A stretch of DNA of 64,000 nt from Sipunculus nudus (GCA_026874595.1 CM049316.1:47370695-47434694); one strand, 5' to 3'; positions 49,771 through 61,379 are shown, counted from the first letter of the stretch. Numbers and translations are program-made. Notes: generated by a model not told the origin, from the letters alone.

Positions 49771-51230
49771 AATTCCTAAATTACAGTTCTCTATACTATA
49801 TATTAAACCTTAAACCTTGAAGAGTTAAGAATATTCTTTATTCCAGGCATGAGCCAAGCTCTGATTTATTCCGCTGCATATCTTGCAGTTTTGGATCCAA
49901 TTTTACACCATAAATTGACAGAAAAACGTTCTTCAGAACAAGCCAGCCATGTAACAGGACAAAACTGATCATTTTTATTTTGGCCAAATAGCTTATCCAT
50001 AATCAGTGTGATCATTCATGATCAGGTAACGAGGTAACACGTGACCGATCAGAACCAGCGGCAGTGCCTTGAGAGACACGGATACTGTTACCATGACAGG
50101 TGCCGGTTAATAGACAAACCTAAAACACCCGTGTAGGCCCTGTGTGGGGAACTTATCATAGGGACTGGAACACTTCACTCATCTCCGTCACTAAATGTCA
50201 CCGCTTGAGCCAACCACGCAAAAAATATACGAAATAGCTGTCAACGGACGAATTTTAGGCGTATGATGTATGTCAGCAGATGTGGGATCAATCTATACAT
50301 TTCTCTTACAATGGCGAGTGCAGGCAGGTTAAACACAGAAACAATGACCCATGACTCATGGATCTCGGTAGACACATCTTTTGACATCATGACCTACCGT
50401 CATGTGATTTTTAAATTATCAAGAAACAGAAATAATTTTCAGCAGACATCCTTGAAGGCATAATTTCTTTAGAGATGTTATTACGTTTTACTAACGGAAT
50501 TATAAGATCGGTAAAATCAGGTAAAATACTTCAGAGGGAGCGATGCGGCTAACGTTTTACACCTTTACGTGGTAATATAGATAATGGTGTGGTTTAGCAA
50601 ATCCTCTCATCTCTCACTCAATAAAAAGTGGTTGACATAACTGACAGTCCTTACAGGGTGTAAACGTCTTGTTGAAATTCTACCTTACTGTGGCGTAAAA
50701 AAATTCAGCCACTTTTTATATATGGAATGTTAACCATTTAAATAACAGATCACAAACAAGGCCGTTCCCTGCTGATTAAATAGTAATTGCTTGATAAACA
50801 AATCATTCTACTCATTGAATACTCCGGAGCACTCTCAGGTGTTTGCAGCAGCACAAAGAATATCATCTGTGTAATGACAAAATTGGCTTATCATTGATAC
50901 AAATAAATGAAGTAACCACTGACAAATGACAGTAAATGAGCCCATTTAATCATTATAATTCATTTTTTTATCATAACAATCAACTGATCTTCCTGACGTT
51001 TTTCTTTTTCATAAGGTTATCAAGAGCACCTGCGAACTGACAGATTTGCACTGCAGCACTGGCATAGCATCTTTTGAACATGTTCTTTACATAAACTATT
51101 TTTCATATTGAAATTAAATTAATAAAACAACATGTAAAAGAAGCTTTCATTCTTTATTTTGCGAAGGATTTTCTACCACGTTTCAAAATCCACGTAAATT
51201 TGCGTCCAACCCTAGGGGCCCTTCGCCACG
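49771..51230. other. Spacer, nothing recognised
   Basis: The frame at 50263-50463 has no domain signature. No repeat structure was seen. Confidence 0.4.
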
Positions 51231-52222
51231 TGCCCCGTTTGTCACTGCGTTATTAATAAGCACTGCACACACACATCACCGGACTCACACACAATTATTA
51301 GGGCATCACACACAATAATTCCAGACTTTGATTCGCACACTGGTACATGTTCTACAATGCCTCATGTGCCTGCAGCTAAATATCACAAAACATTTGTATA
51401 GATGGAAGCATATGAGCTTTCTATATCATATGAAAACAGATCAATATAGGTTGTGATATCTGATAAATCTACGAACACATTCACAACAACACAGATATAC
51501 ACTCACACACTGCTCATAGTTGTATAATTCTGTATTGGTACAGAAATTTGAAAACAAATAAAAAATACCTTGTTTTATCACAACCTTGATCTCTGGTTCA
51601 TGATGGACAAAATGTGAATGTCCTGAGAGCAGTCTTTGGATGAAACATAAGTATTGTAATTCTGTACTGGATATGAAAACTCTAAAATAGTTAAAAAATG
51701 CAGTCTGTTTTCATCCAACCGTGATCTCTAATACATACACGAACACATTTCTCATAGTGCATTCACAAAGTTCATAGGACACATTCATCATAGGACCTTT
51801 ACACAGACGTTCAGTTTATCATGTTTTCATATTTTATAATGATTGGCAAAATGTGGATGTCCTTTGAGCATTGCGTGGATGTCCTATGAGCATTGTGTGG
51901 CTGTCCTTTGAGCATTGTGTGCATGTCCTTTGAGCATTGCGTGGATTTCCTATGAGCAGCATGTGGATGTCCTATGAGCATTGTGTGGATGCCCTATGAG
52001 CAGTGTGAAGATGGAAACGTATGAACATTAATTGTACGTCTGTAATGGTACGAATATTTGAAAACAGTTGCACTCTGTTTTAAAACAACCTTATTCTCTA
52101 ATTCCTCCACGAACACAAGTACGTTCACACCGTTCATATGATATTAACTCATATCACACGCTGATATTACATTCACACGCTGCTCATAAGGCATTCACAC
52201 ACGCAACATAGTACATTCATAC
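51231..52222. repeat. Repeat array with complementary motif arms, left part
   Basis: Words of the form TGTGGATGTCC...GAGCA and their reverse complement form TGCTCATAG...ATTCACAC alternate through this stretch. Recurring spacer words include TGTATTGGTACAGAAATTTGAAAA-like and ATCTCTAAT...CACGAACACA-like sequence. The array continues at 54259 beyond the inserted LINE. Confidence 0.6.
51853..52006. repeat. 22 bp minisatellite, 7 units
   Basis: The unit is GTGGATGTCCTTTGAGCATT plus GC or GT, repeated seven times with one to four substitutions per unit. Confidence 0.9.
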
Positions 52223-54258
52223 ATATGCTGAGAATATTCCCTCAAAAGCTTCAGACTTTTGAAGATTTATCCTGAGTGATGAGAAATATTCAAATCGATT
52301 TATTACAGACACATAATGTTTTAATGGTTCAACATTTCTAATAAATATAGTTGTGTCATCTGCAAACATGCCTATATTTACAACAGAATTTCCCATTGTA
52401 TTCCGTGAATATTAGTGTCTTTCCTTATCATTATTGTCAATATTTCTACTGCCATTATGAATAAATAAGGAGAGAGTGGGTCTCCTTGCCGTGTCCCTCT
52501 TCCTAGCTTAAAATACCCTGTAGTGTATCCATGATTCAAAACTGAACTTTGTATGTCCTCATGCAATAAATTTACCCATCTGATAAAGTGATTATCGAAC
52601 CTAAGATCTCTTACAGTGGCAAATAAAAATTCATGCTCTAAACTATCAGAGGCAGCTTCAAGGTCAGCTGCAAACATAAGACCTGGTATGTTTTCTACAG
52701 AAGTATAATGCAATATACATCTCGTATCAATCTGACAGGTTCTGCTATATATCTCCCTTGAACAAGGCCATACTGATCAGGCTGGATTATTTTTGGTAGG
52801 TATTTTTCTATTCTCTTGACCATGATCTTACTTAATACCTTAACATCCACATTGAGTAAACTGATTGGTCTCCATGCATATAAAAACTTTATGTCTTTCC
52901 CTGGTTTCGGTATTAATTTAACAAGAGCTTGCTTTTGAGATATTGTTAAGGAGCCAGTTTTGTAATTTCGAATTAAACATTCAGTAAGACAATCCCCAAG
53001 TTAATTGAACAAAGCTAAATATAATTCTTTTTTCAACCCATCATTACATGGAGTTTCATTATTTTTCATTTCCTTGAAACAATTATATACATCATATATT
53101 GTATTTAATTTAACACATGACAGTGCTTCTAATTCATTCAATTTATTCTCACACACAAGAAGGGTCTGAAAAAAAACTGTAGTAGCTCTTGATTATTACA
53201 AACTGCTTTTTTTTATCATACTTGTCAATGTATAATTTCCTAATACAAGTCATAATTTCAAATGGATCATCGATTTCTCTACCTTCATATGACAAAGCAC
53301 GTAAGACCGACCTTTTCTAATTATGTTTTTCAAGGGAAAAAAACATTTTTTATAAAATAGTGTGTATCCCTTTCCCCCTTAATTATCCATTGAGCCCTAC
53401 ACCTAACAATAATACCTCTAGTAATATTATCATAGGATTCTTGCAATTTTTGTTATAATTCATACTATTCATCATGTGATTTTTGGCTCCCAGCAGTATT
53501 TAACTGACTCTCCAGTTCAGATAACCTCTTTTCAAAACTTATACCATACTCTTTACGTTTCTTTGCCATATTTTTACTATATTTTATTGTATATTCCTTA
53601 ACCTTATATTTTAAATACTCCCATGTACCTTGAGCTGTCTTTGAAGCATGGTTACAGTAATATGAATTATGCATCCCAAACATGTCTCTTTGTGAAATTA
53701 TATATGGCATCCTTCCAGTAAATGAAACGAACATGCTGTTAAATCAGATTCTCCTATCGTATAATTATATCCTCTATAAACACAGAGAGGATCACCATTT
53801 ATCTTTATTATCAGTATTTAAAAGTAGATTAAAAGAAACAGAAAAAAGTAGAAAGATACATGGCAGATTGTAAAGGAATATTGTATATTCATTATAAGAA
53901 ATGGGGTAAACTTATTAATATATGAGTTGAATACAATGTATTTCATATTATTTTACTTTTGTTTTGTAATGGGATGGCCTTGTTAATTTGCAAAAAAAAT
54001 GTCTTGTCAATGTTTGCATGTCAGTGGTTGTTACCCAGAAGCATGTTTTGTTACGTTAGGAGATTTAGCATGCTTATGAAATTAAGTGTAATGCATAAGA
54101 TTGTATCAGGAAATGAGAACAGCTACATATCTCGTCTTGTACATTGTATTGTAAGTGCATGTTCTTACGTATGTAATTATATGTGTTCCATCTATGTAAA
54201 TTTTATGCATGTATACGTTTTCTGAATAAATTTGATTTAAAAAATATGCCGAGAATAT
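52223..54258. mobile_element. L1-like LINE insertion with inverted 5' segment and 15 bp TSD
   Basis: ATATGCTGAGAATAT (52223-52237) and ATATGCCGAGAATAT (54244-54258) flank the insertion, matching at 14 of 15 bases. From 52238 to about 53735 the ORF2 coding sense is on the minus strand. From about 53737 to 54243 the sense is on the plus strand: an ORF2 C-terminus (LLNQILLSYNYILYKHRE), a 3' UTR, AATAAA (54224-54229) and a short A tail. This is the product expected of twin-priming during L1-type insertion. The sequence between the two segments in the parent element (after the RT active site, before the C-terminus) is missing. Confidence 0.75.
52238..53734 (-). pseudogene. L1/Tx1-like ORF2 reverse transcriptase, broken
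   Basis: Minus strand from 53734: a basic linker (YLKYKVKEYTIKYSKNMAKK), then CNDGLKKELYLALFN and a stop, LIPKPGKD, WRPISLLNVDVKVLSKIM, QPDQYGLVQGRYI, a frameshift near 52715, block A as FAADLEAASDS (F of AFDS replaced), block B as RQGDPLSPYLFIMAVEIL, another frameshift near 52385, then the catalytic box MFADDTTIF and KSEAFEG. RT blocks are in the right order, with at least one stop and two frameshifts. LIPK...WRPISLLN and SPYLFI favour the L1/Tx1 group; the clade call is from memory of those motifs. Confidence 0.85.
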
Positions 54259-55300
54259 CATATTACATTTATTGTACTGTGACGTGCAGTTTGTGAATGT
54301 CCTATGTTTGCGAATACCCAACCAAGTGGGCACTTATATCTGACTAGTGAACCTAACTTGAGTCCCGATACAATGTACTGCAACGGTCATCCATCCTGTT
54401 GCACTTAAACAACCGGTTAACTTAACATCAGGCCATACGAGTGACGAATAACCACAACAGAATACATAAAAATATACTGAAATCCGCCTCTTTTGTTGCG
54501 AGTCATTTCTTGTAACGCGTACAAGTTGGCTATCGTCCAGTAACCCGTGCGAGCCGTACATGTATTCATGCGGTCAGAAATTCACCAAACCTGCAGAGGG
54601 ATTTACCAGTATGCTGAGTTAGAACGGCAATCTCTCGTACATTGTTAGAAAGTATACTAAGCAAGCTAACGATCGTCTGGTTATGAGCAGTTTGTGGGTG
54701 GACAATTTATACGCCCAGTTTATTCTGCTTCGGTATTCTACTATAATGGGCATACTGTGAATGTCAATTAAGCAGGGTGTGAATGTCCTGTGAGCAGTAT
54801 GTGGATGGAAACATTATAGGTGGTACGGATCGGTGAAAAATAAAAACCCTGGATGCTCCTAAAGCGTATATTTTGAATGGTGATAGACTTATTATCGTTT
54901 GGGTTCTGTATTGTTTTCGTTTTTTTTTCTCGGGATACCTTAATCTCTAGAATATAACCACGAAATCATGTGCGAATCAGATCACTCACAGGTTATTGAC
55001 CTGCTACAGGATATTCATTCACTCTTCTCATGGGATATTCTATGATAGGTTCAGAGTGAATATCCCAGGACCAGTGCATGAATGTCTTTTTGGCTGTGTG
55101 TGGATGGAAACAAACGTGGATTTTATGTTTATATTGCTATGTGAATTTGCAAGCTGTGTAAAATACGATCGGTGTTAACCCAAATTTGATAACTGATGCA
55201 CCTACGAACACTTTCAGGTACATCACACTGTTCAGGTATTGATATTCCACTCACAGTGCACTGACACTGCTCACAGGGCATTCACACACCAATGTTTAAT
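54259..55300. repeat. Repeat array with complementary motif arms, right part
   Basis: It continues the array seen left of the LINE: TTTGTGAATGTCCTATG (about 54290), GTGTGAATGTCCTGTGAGCA (about 54779), TGTGGATGGAAAC and the opposite arm TGCTCACAGGGCATTCACAC (about 55267). Units are diverged and spaced irregularly. Frames such as 54334-54561 are not supported as genes. Confidence 0.5.
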
Positions 55301-55599
55301 AATAAGGCGTAGTTTTCTTACGCAGATGTCATACCAGAACAATGAATGTATACACTTTTCGGATGGTGTCCTTATTAAGAGGGGTTTCCAAGAGATTCGG
55401 ACAAGCATCAGAAGGATGGATTGTTCGTTTTTTAACAGAATTTCCCTTTGATTACCTCATCACAAGGAAAATAGTTATCATCAAAAGGGCAAAACGGACC
55501 AAGAAATCTGATCACAAGTCTATTCTCATATACACGCACAAATACATGCACACATGAACCGAGAAGAACGCGTGCACTCTGGCGGAGGCAACTAAAACG

Positions 55600-56402
55600 A
55601 ACTTGAAAAATCAACGAGGTTGACTTTTTCAAGATGAAGGTCAAGGTCACTGGTTTCCGAGCACTTCCGAGATTTTTCCAGAAAAATTTACATTAACAAA
55701 TTTGACGAAAATAAATTGAGTGATTAAAAGAAATGGCGTAAACAAATTATTTAAATTCTGCTGTTTTTACCTTTAAGATGAAGGTCAAGGTCACTTTTTT
55801 GGACACTTCCGAGATTTTGGAGGGAACATTTCAAAAGTCGAACTTCATGAAAATTATACCAAGTGGTTCAAACGTTATAACGTTCCAGATATTTTCTATT
55901 CTGGTTGATTTGCCCTTGGAGATCCAGGTCAAGGTCACCAGTTTTCAAACTCGTCTTTGATCTTGGTTGAAACAATTGTGTTTCAAATTTGAGGTAAAAA
56001 TATGCCATACTTCAAAAGTCTTTGGGTTAAATACAAAATTCTATTTCCCCCTATTTGACCTTGATAATGAAGGTCAAGGCCACTAGTTTTCAAACTCTTC
56101 ATTAAACTTGGCTGAAACAATTTGTGTTTCAAATTTTAGGAAAAATATGCCATACTTCAAAAGGTATGGGGTTCACAAGAAATTTGTTGTTAGGCCTTTT
56201 TGACCTTGATGATGGTCAAGATCACCGGTTTTCGAACTCATTGAAAACAATTTGAAATTAAAATTTCATGAAAAATGTTGAGTCGTTAAAAAGTTATCGC
56301 GTTCACAAGAAATGACACAAACGACGACTACGGACGACGAAAGCGCCGACGACAGACCATGCAAACAATGTATATGTCTCCCCCATGGGAGGGGAGACAT
56401 AG
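55600..56402 (-). mobile_element. Hairpin-headed repeat with five ~145 bp units, reversed
   Basis: On the minus strand it starts ATGTCTCCCCTCCCATGGGG, where ATGTCTCCCC pairs with GGGGGAGACAT. A CGTCGTCC-rich tract follows, then five units. Each unit has one AAGGTCAAGGTCAC-type word, on the plus strand at about 55637, 55781, 55926, 56071 and 56213, a spacing of 142-145 bp. Frames such as 55778-55960 translate the repeat. Confidence 0.7.
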
Positions 56403-57203
56403 TGAAGACGAATAGCTGATGGAAAGATGAATAAAGAACCCACCTTCCTACAGCTCAGCGTGACAATGAATGGTCAGGAACTTGTCCTGCCTTTCTTCTT
56501 TTTTAGATACTCTTGAGCTTTAAAATAAATTTGAAAAGTTTGTTGCTCCGGAATTATTTTGGAAAGGTGGATCACTTTTGTTCCTCAAACGTTGGTTAAA
56601 AAAACAAAATTAAATTTCAGACAACACATGAGAGAGGAGGTGTGTATACGTCATTAACTCCTGCTCTCCGTGAGATGCGGGCGTCCTTCTACATTTGATA
56701 TGTGATTCATCACCCGACTCCAACATGTCATCTCCGCATTTTAGTGTCGTGAACCTTTTCAGTTCTTCATCAGTATGAGATAACTATCTCTGACTTGTTG
56801 GGGCTCTCGAATTGGGGGGGGGGGGGGGGGGGGTTCTCCATATCGTCCAGTACCTTATTTTCTGAAGAAAATTGACACGAACGTTATACAGTCATGTTCA
56901 AAGATATATAACATCAAGCCTCTCCGTGGGCTCTTATCGTATCAATAAGGGTGTTTTTAAGGGATCCGAACTGTATTGTTTAGTATTTTTTTACACTTAA
57001 TAACTGCAGGTGTAGGAAGTGACAATGTAAAAGCATAAATAAATAATAATCTTTATTTATTCTCATGTTCTTTTCCATGTTATAGGAATTGATGCTTTTT
57101 ATCTATGTTGTGCATCCGGCACATCTGGTTAATCTGAAAATCAGCATTCCCTTTGTAATACTGTGGGATGAGTTTTTCATAATAAGATGATAAAGAGACC
57201 AAG

Positions 57204-57204
<1 letters not shown>
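56403..57204. other. Spacer with a poly-G tract
   Basis: About 20 consecutive G lie at 56814-56833. No gene-like frame was seen. Confidence 0.5.

Positions 57205-57289
<85 letters not shown>
57205..57289. repeat. (TA)n microsatellite, left of LTR copy 2
   Basis: An AT dinucleotide run ends exactly where the LTR-like repeat begins. The Tyr-Ile repeat frames (57080-57436, 57187-57381) are its translation. Confidence 0.95.
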
Positions 57290-57291
<2 letters not shown>

Positions 57292-58064
57292 CTACAGGTG
57301 CTCTATTGTGTGACACGGGCGTGGCTCGTGTTGTTGTTACATTCCGTACTGGTTGAACTCTCGTTGTCATATGGGCCTTGAGTTTGCAAGCTTGGTCGCG
57401 GGTTATGTGATTAGCCTGGTATGCGTAGAGACACACAGCGATGTCTTTCTGGAGAGTTCCTGAAACGCCTGTTTACTGTGGAGAAGGGTACTTTGTAGAC
57501 TGTTCAAGAAGTAGAAGGTTCCCGGCTTAGGGTGTGAAGGTATATAAAGGGCTGTTTTTTAGAACCAGGGAGCAGACAGCAGAGCAGATACCAGCGGACG
57601 CAGAAGTGTGTGTCAGATTCTAAGATCTTATCCGACGAATGCGGCAATTATAGATATTTCTAGAACTTTCCTGGTTTTTATACACTGGACTTCAGTTTAC
57701 ATTCTGTGTTGTTTCAAGAACTTTCCACTGGACTGTCATTTTCCGAGAGCTCACATTCAAAGGACTTATTTTGGTGACACTGTTGGTATCCAGGTATTGT
57801 ACCATTATCTTTCTGTGTGATCGTATTGACTTGTTGCTATACCGCTGTTTCACTGTATAATTGTATTGATTTAGTGTATTGTATTGTTAGGAATGTTTTA
57901 GGAATAAATTATAGTTATTTGTTAACAAAAAACCACTGACATCTTTATTTCTTCCCCTAGACAAATTTTCCGCTGCCTAGTGTTACAGAATCTGATTTTT
58001 GTTTATCTCCATTACAAAATTTGTGTTCATCACGCATACGTGATCTGTTTATATTAGGTTCCGT

Positions 58065-58068
<4 letters not shown>
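57290..58068 (+). mobile_element. Solo LTR-like repeat, copy 2, inside (TA)n
   Basis: It begins TGCTACAGG and ends CCGTAACA, colinear with 9663-10462. It keeps a TATA-like TATATAAAG (57541-57549) and an AATAAA (57903-57908) about 360 bases downstream, the order expected of U3-R in an LTR. (TA)n lies on both sides, so any target duplication (ATAT) is hidden by the repeat. There is no adjoining pol coding. The two copies differ at many positions and by indels, so they are not a recent pair. Confidence 0.65.

Positions 58069-58112
<44 letters not shown>
58069..58112. repeat. (TA)n microsatellite, right of LTR copy 2
   Basis: It resumes directly after the CCGTAACA end of the LTR-like repeat. Confidence 0.95.
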
Positions 58113-58114
<2 letters not shown>

Positions 58115-59231
58115 GTTCATCAATTGTCTTTGGAAATTATAATTATCCCTGTATAACACTATACGCTTAGTATCCTCTAGAGTTCTTCACGGCAGATACT
58201 TGGCTGGGGCATGGTAATTGTATTTGAATTTCATTTCCCTTCATGTTTTTTGTCCAATGATCTGGGATGAACTCCCTGTCTATAAAAAGACGCTTCTTTG
58301 AGCTAATATGAATGGTATTTGTAAAGCAAAGTTTATTACTTAATTTTCAAAATTTAATAAGGAATCTCATTCTTGAAACCTTATAAAACATGTCAACATT
58401 GTTTGAAATGTAATTTATAAAAGTGACGCTTTCCAGCGATCTCTTAACACCTAATAGATCTAAAGAGATGAGCGAGTCGTCACGAATGTCATTATTTAAG
58501 TTGTCAGGTCAAACCCCTTTAAATTATTTCTCACTAAAACGAATTTGAGTGAGTTGAAGAAAATCTCATCACTGGCTCGTAAACGACTTTCACCACTTGA
58601 TCATGAACATGCAGACAAACACACATACATGTACCCAAAGACATGATGAGATGTTACCCGCATTCCACATGCAAAATATAAAATAAATATCGTCCCAATT
58701 CAGCTGTCATGACGTAAAGAACTTTGTGTATATGTGAAATTGTTAGCTGTCAAAAGTGAATGCTGTAAAAATGTAGGCCGCCCAATGATGCATGGTGATT
58801 TGACCGATCAACTGCAATAAATCATATCGGGTTCATACAATTCAGATCTGACCCCCTCCTGTGAAAGTCACCATTGTTTGAGTGCTGGAGAGTATGGCGA
58901 TAAGGATAAATCAGATGAATGGATGTTATACAAGAGAAAGTCTGGGAAAAAAATGGTTTGTTATCAGGCAACCACTCACGCGTTTCCGCAGTCAAACTGT
59001 TCTTCTTATCTGATGGTTGTTTCTCAGGAAACTCTTTCATTCGGTGAGTGAGCTTCTCCATTTCAAGAATATGTCTTCAGACAGCATCACGTCATGCAGC
59101 GCCCAGTCACGCTGTAACAGTTAAGTATATTACACCCGGTGTAAAACTTCAGAAAGTCCACGGTACAAAAGAATTTCAAATGAAAAATAGCTAGTCACTG
59201 ATGAGTATTATGAATCCCATGTCCATTTTAT

Positions 59232-59234
<3 letters not shown>
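58113..59234. other. Spacer, nothing recognised
   Basis: The frame at 58822-59061 has no recognisable motif. No tandem structure was seen. Confidence 0.4.

Positions 59235-59300
<66 letters not shown>
59235..59300. repeat. (TA)n microsatellite
   Basis: An uninterrupted AT dinucleotide run. A shorter one lies at about 59610-59626. Confidence 0.95.
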
Positions 59301-59302
<2 letters not shown>

Positions 59303-59737
59303 CTTATAAAGGAAGTTGGTCAACGTTTGTCCTCAATGTTCTCTGAAACAGCGTTGCGTATTACATCGTACAATACCAATTTAAAGGTTTTGTTCACACA
59401 GTGACCTCGCCGAAATGAGAATAAACAACTTTAAATGTACACATTATTTTGAGTGATTATGCATTTTTTTTATAATTGCATGGTTACCACCGAAAACAGC
59501 CGAACTGCCGTCGGTCAAGACCGGAATGCCTGCGTCGTGGCTTAGCGATCTTGTAATTCAAAGCGCAGGATTAAGGTCTATTTTGCATATGAATAACCCC
59601 TGCTGTCATATATATATATATATATACGTATTTAAGAATGTTTGAATTAACATTTGACCTAATCATTGACCCATTTACATCGTCAGTAAATAATGAAAAA
59701 CATGTGACCCTCGATCTATTTGCACTCATTTCTTATC
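59301..59737. other. Spacer between a (TA)n run and the double palindrome
   Basis: No coding or repeat structure apart from the short (TA)n near 59610. Confidence 0.4.
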
Positions 59738-59800
59738 GCCCGATTTAATCGGACTCAGTATTATTAGGGCTTTATAATTCCGAATCCGATTAAATCGGGC
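59738..59800. repeat. 16 bp inverted repeat whose arms are themselves palindromes
   Basis: GCCCGATTTAATCGGA (59738-59753) and TCCGATTAAATCGGGC (59785-59800) are exact reverse complements with a 31-base spacer. Each arm contains a self-palindrome, CCGATT-T-AATCGG and CCGATT-A-AATCGG. Confidence 0.9.
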
Positions 59801-60425
59801 TATACCTTTCATCAATATATCCTTAATACGGCTAACAATAATAATACATGTTACCTATCAAAGATCATCGAAAATCTGAATGTCCTCGCGTCCCATTCCG
59901 GTTCACAAATGTAATCATCACTGACCAGGTCTTCAAGGTAAACATATATCGATGTATGAATTTCTTACCACGAGCAGCGCGCCACAGAATAAATGTAGAA
60001 AAATTTGTACATATTTTATTGAGACCGTTTTCCACTGAACCTCTATATTTTTCTTTAACTCATAGAATAAAACAAATTTTTGCCAAATTCCTCATCTCAG
60101 TTTATACATTCCGCAATCCAGATAGAAAGCCCGGTTACCGGGTTCATCAGCTAGTATAACCTTTAAGGGTATGTTTATCTTTAGCTTAAAAGTGGTATAT
60201 TAACATTCAAAAACATCTGAATTTCATAAATTAGTATTTATGTCAATTTTTAGCGTTAGGCATTACCAAACCTGCATATTTGTAATTACCAAAGGCTGAA
60301 AAGACAAAATGTGAAACGTGAAAACCCATGAATATGATCTGATTATAATTCACAGTGGTAACAATGACAGGCTATGAATGAAATCTGGAATCAGGTATAC
60401 CTCACAATGTTCATATGGACTTTTA
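59801..60425. other. AT-rich stretch with a possible Helitron end
   Basis: The frame at 59848-60159 (103 codons) shows no known domain, and its last codons translate the hairpin at 60130-60142. No other gene-like structure was seen. Confidence 0.35.
60130..60154 (+). mobile_element. Possible Helitron 3' terminus
   Basis: CCCGG-TTA-CCGGG (60130-60142) is a perfect hairpin, followed by 8 bases and CTAG (60151-60154) before T. That is the spacing and ending expected of a Helitron 3' end. The 5' TC end was not located. Confidence 0.45.
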
Positions 60426-60765
60426 GGCCAAAAAAAAAAAATAAAAGGTATGGTTCTCAGGCACCGCCCGCATCATTTTTAAACCCCCGCATCAAACAAT
60501 TTTATTTTGGTTTTCAATAGAAACTCATCAATTTCGAGCTGCAGCCGCTAAGACATTTCTTTCAAGAAGAAAAATAATACAAATTCCTTTGTTTTGTAGT
60601 TTTGTTACTTGTTTAGCAAAATAAATCTATTATTTTGATGCTTTTCACTTTTCATTTGACATTTTTATCGAAACATACCAAAAAATTAAAAATAAAAAAA
60701 CCGCCCGCCCACATTGATTTCTGAAAAAAAGTGCCTGAGAACCATACCTTTTTTTTATTTTGGCC
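60426..60765. mobile_element. MITE with ~36 bp TIRs and TTA target duplication
   Basis: The left end GGCCAAAA... AAGGTATGGTTCTCAGGCAC and the right end GTGCCTGAGAACCATACCTT... TTTTGGCC are reverse complements apart from A/T-run length. TTA flanks both sides, as in PIF/Harbinger insertions. The 340 bp body has no transposase; the minus-strand frame 60645-60854 is incidental. Confidence 0.8.
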
Positions 60766-61379
60766 TTAGTTTTATGTTTTTTTTCTGATTTTATTTTTGA
60801 TTGACTGTTCGGAGTTAGGGGACAACAGCCTAAAACCGTAATAAGACTTGCCAATCTGTAGCTAAAAAATTAGATATGTGAAAATGCCATGTGAACAAGA
60901 ACGTTTCCTCTGGAGAAAACAGCCCGTGAAAATATGCTCACTCTTAATAAATAAACTTAACCGTGGAGACTGCCGGGTTTTCGCCACAAACTTCCACAGA
61001 ATTCTTAAAAGTAACACGATGAAAGTGTCTAATAATGGTTTGCGTTAGGGGCTACGGCGTCAGCGAATAGTTTCTCGATACATACAAGGGATACGCATCG
61101 GAAACGGGCCTCCTTTACCAGACCATAAACTTAGAAACAAAGCCTAACAAGCTAAGTATATTTGGGCGTAGTAGATAGGGGTATATACAAAAACACCGGC
61201 GGCTGTGAAATATAATGGGTATGTATCATCAGACTGGGGTCCTGGAAGTGTCCGTATATTACACTATAAGTTCTTTAATCTGTCGTATTGTGTGCGGTCT
61301 CCGTCAGCCCCGGTAGGGCTGTTCCTAAGTTAACAAATCCGTTGAATGGAGCGATAAAGGATTGAAAGTTTATTTTCCA
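60766..61379. other. Spacer before the giant palindrome
   Basis: No gene or repeat structure recognised. Confidence 0.4.

Noticed and set aside
57080-57436. Tyr-Ile repeat protein
   Set aside because: It translates a (TA)n microsatellite.
59848-60159. 103-codon frame
   Set aside because: Its end translates the Helitron-like hairpin, and no domain is visible.
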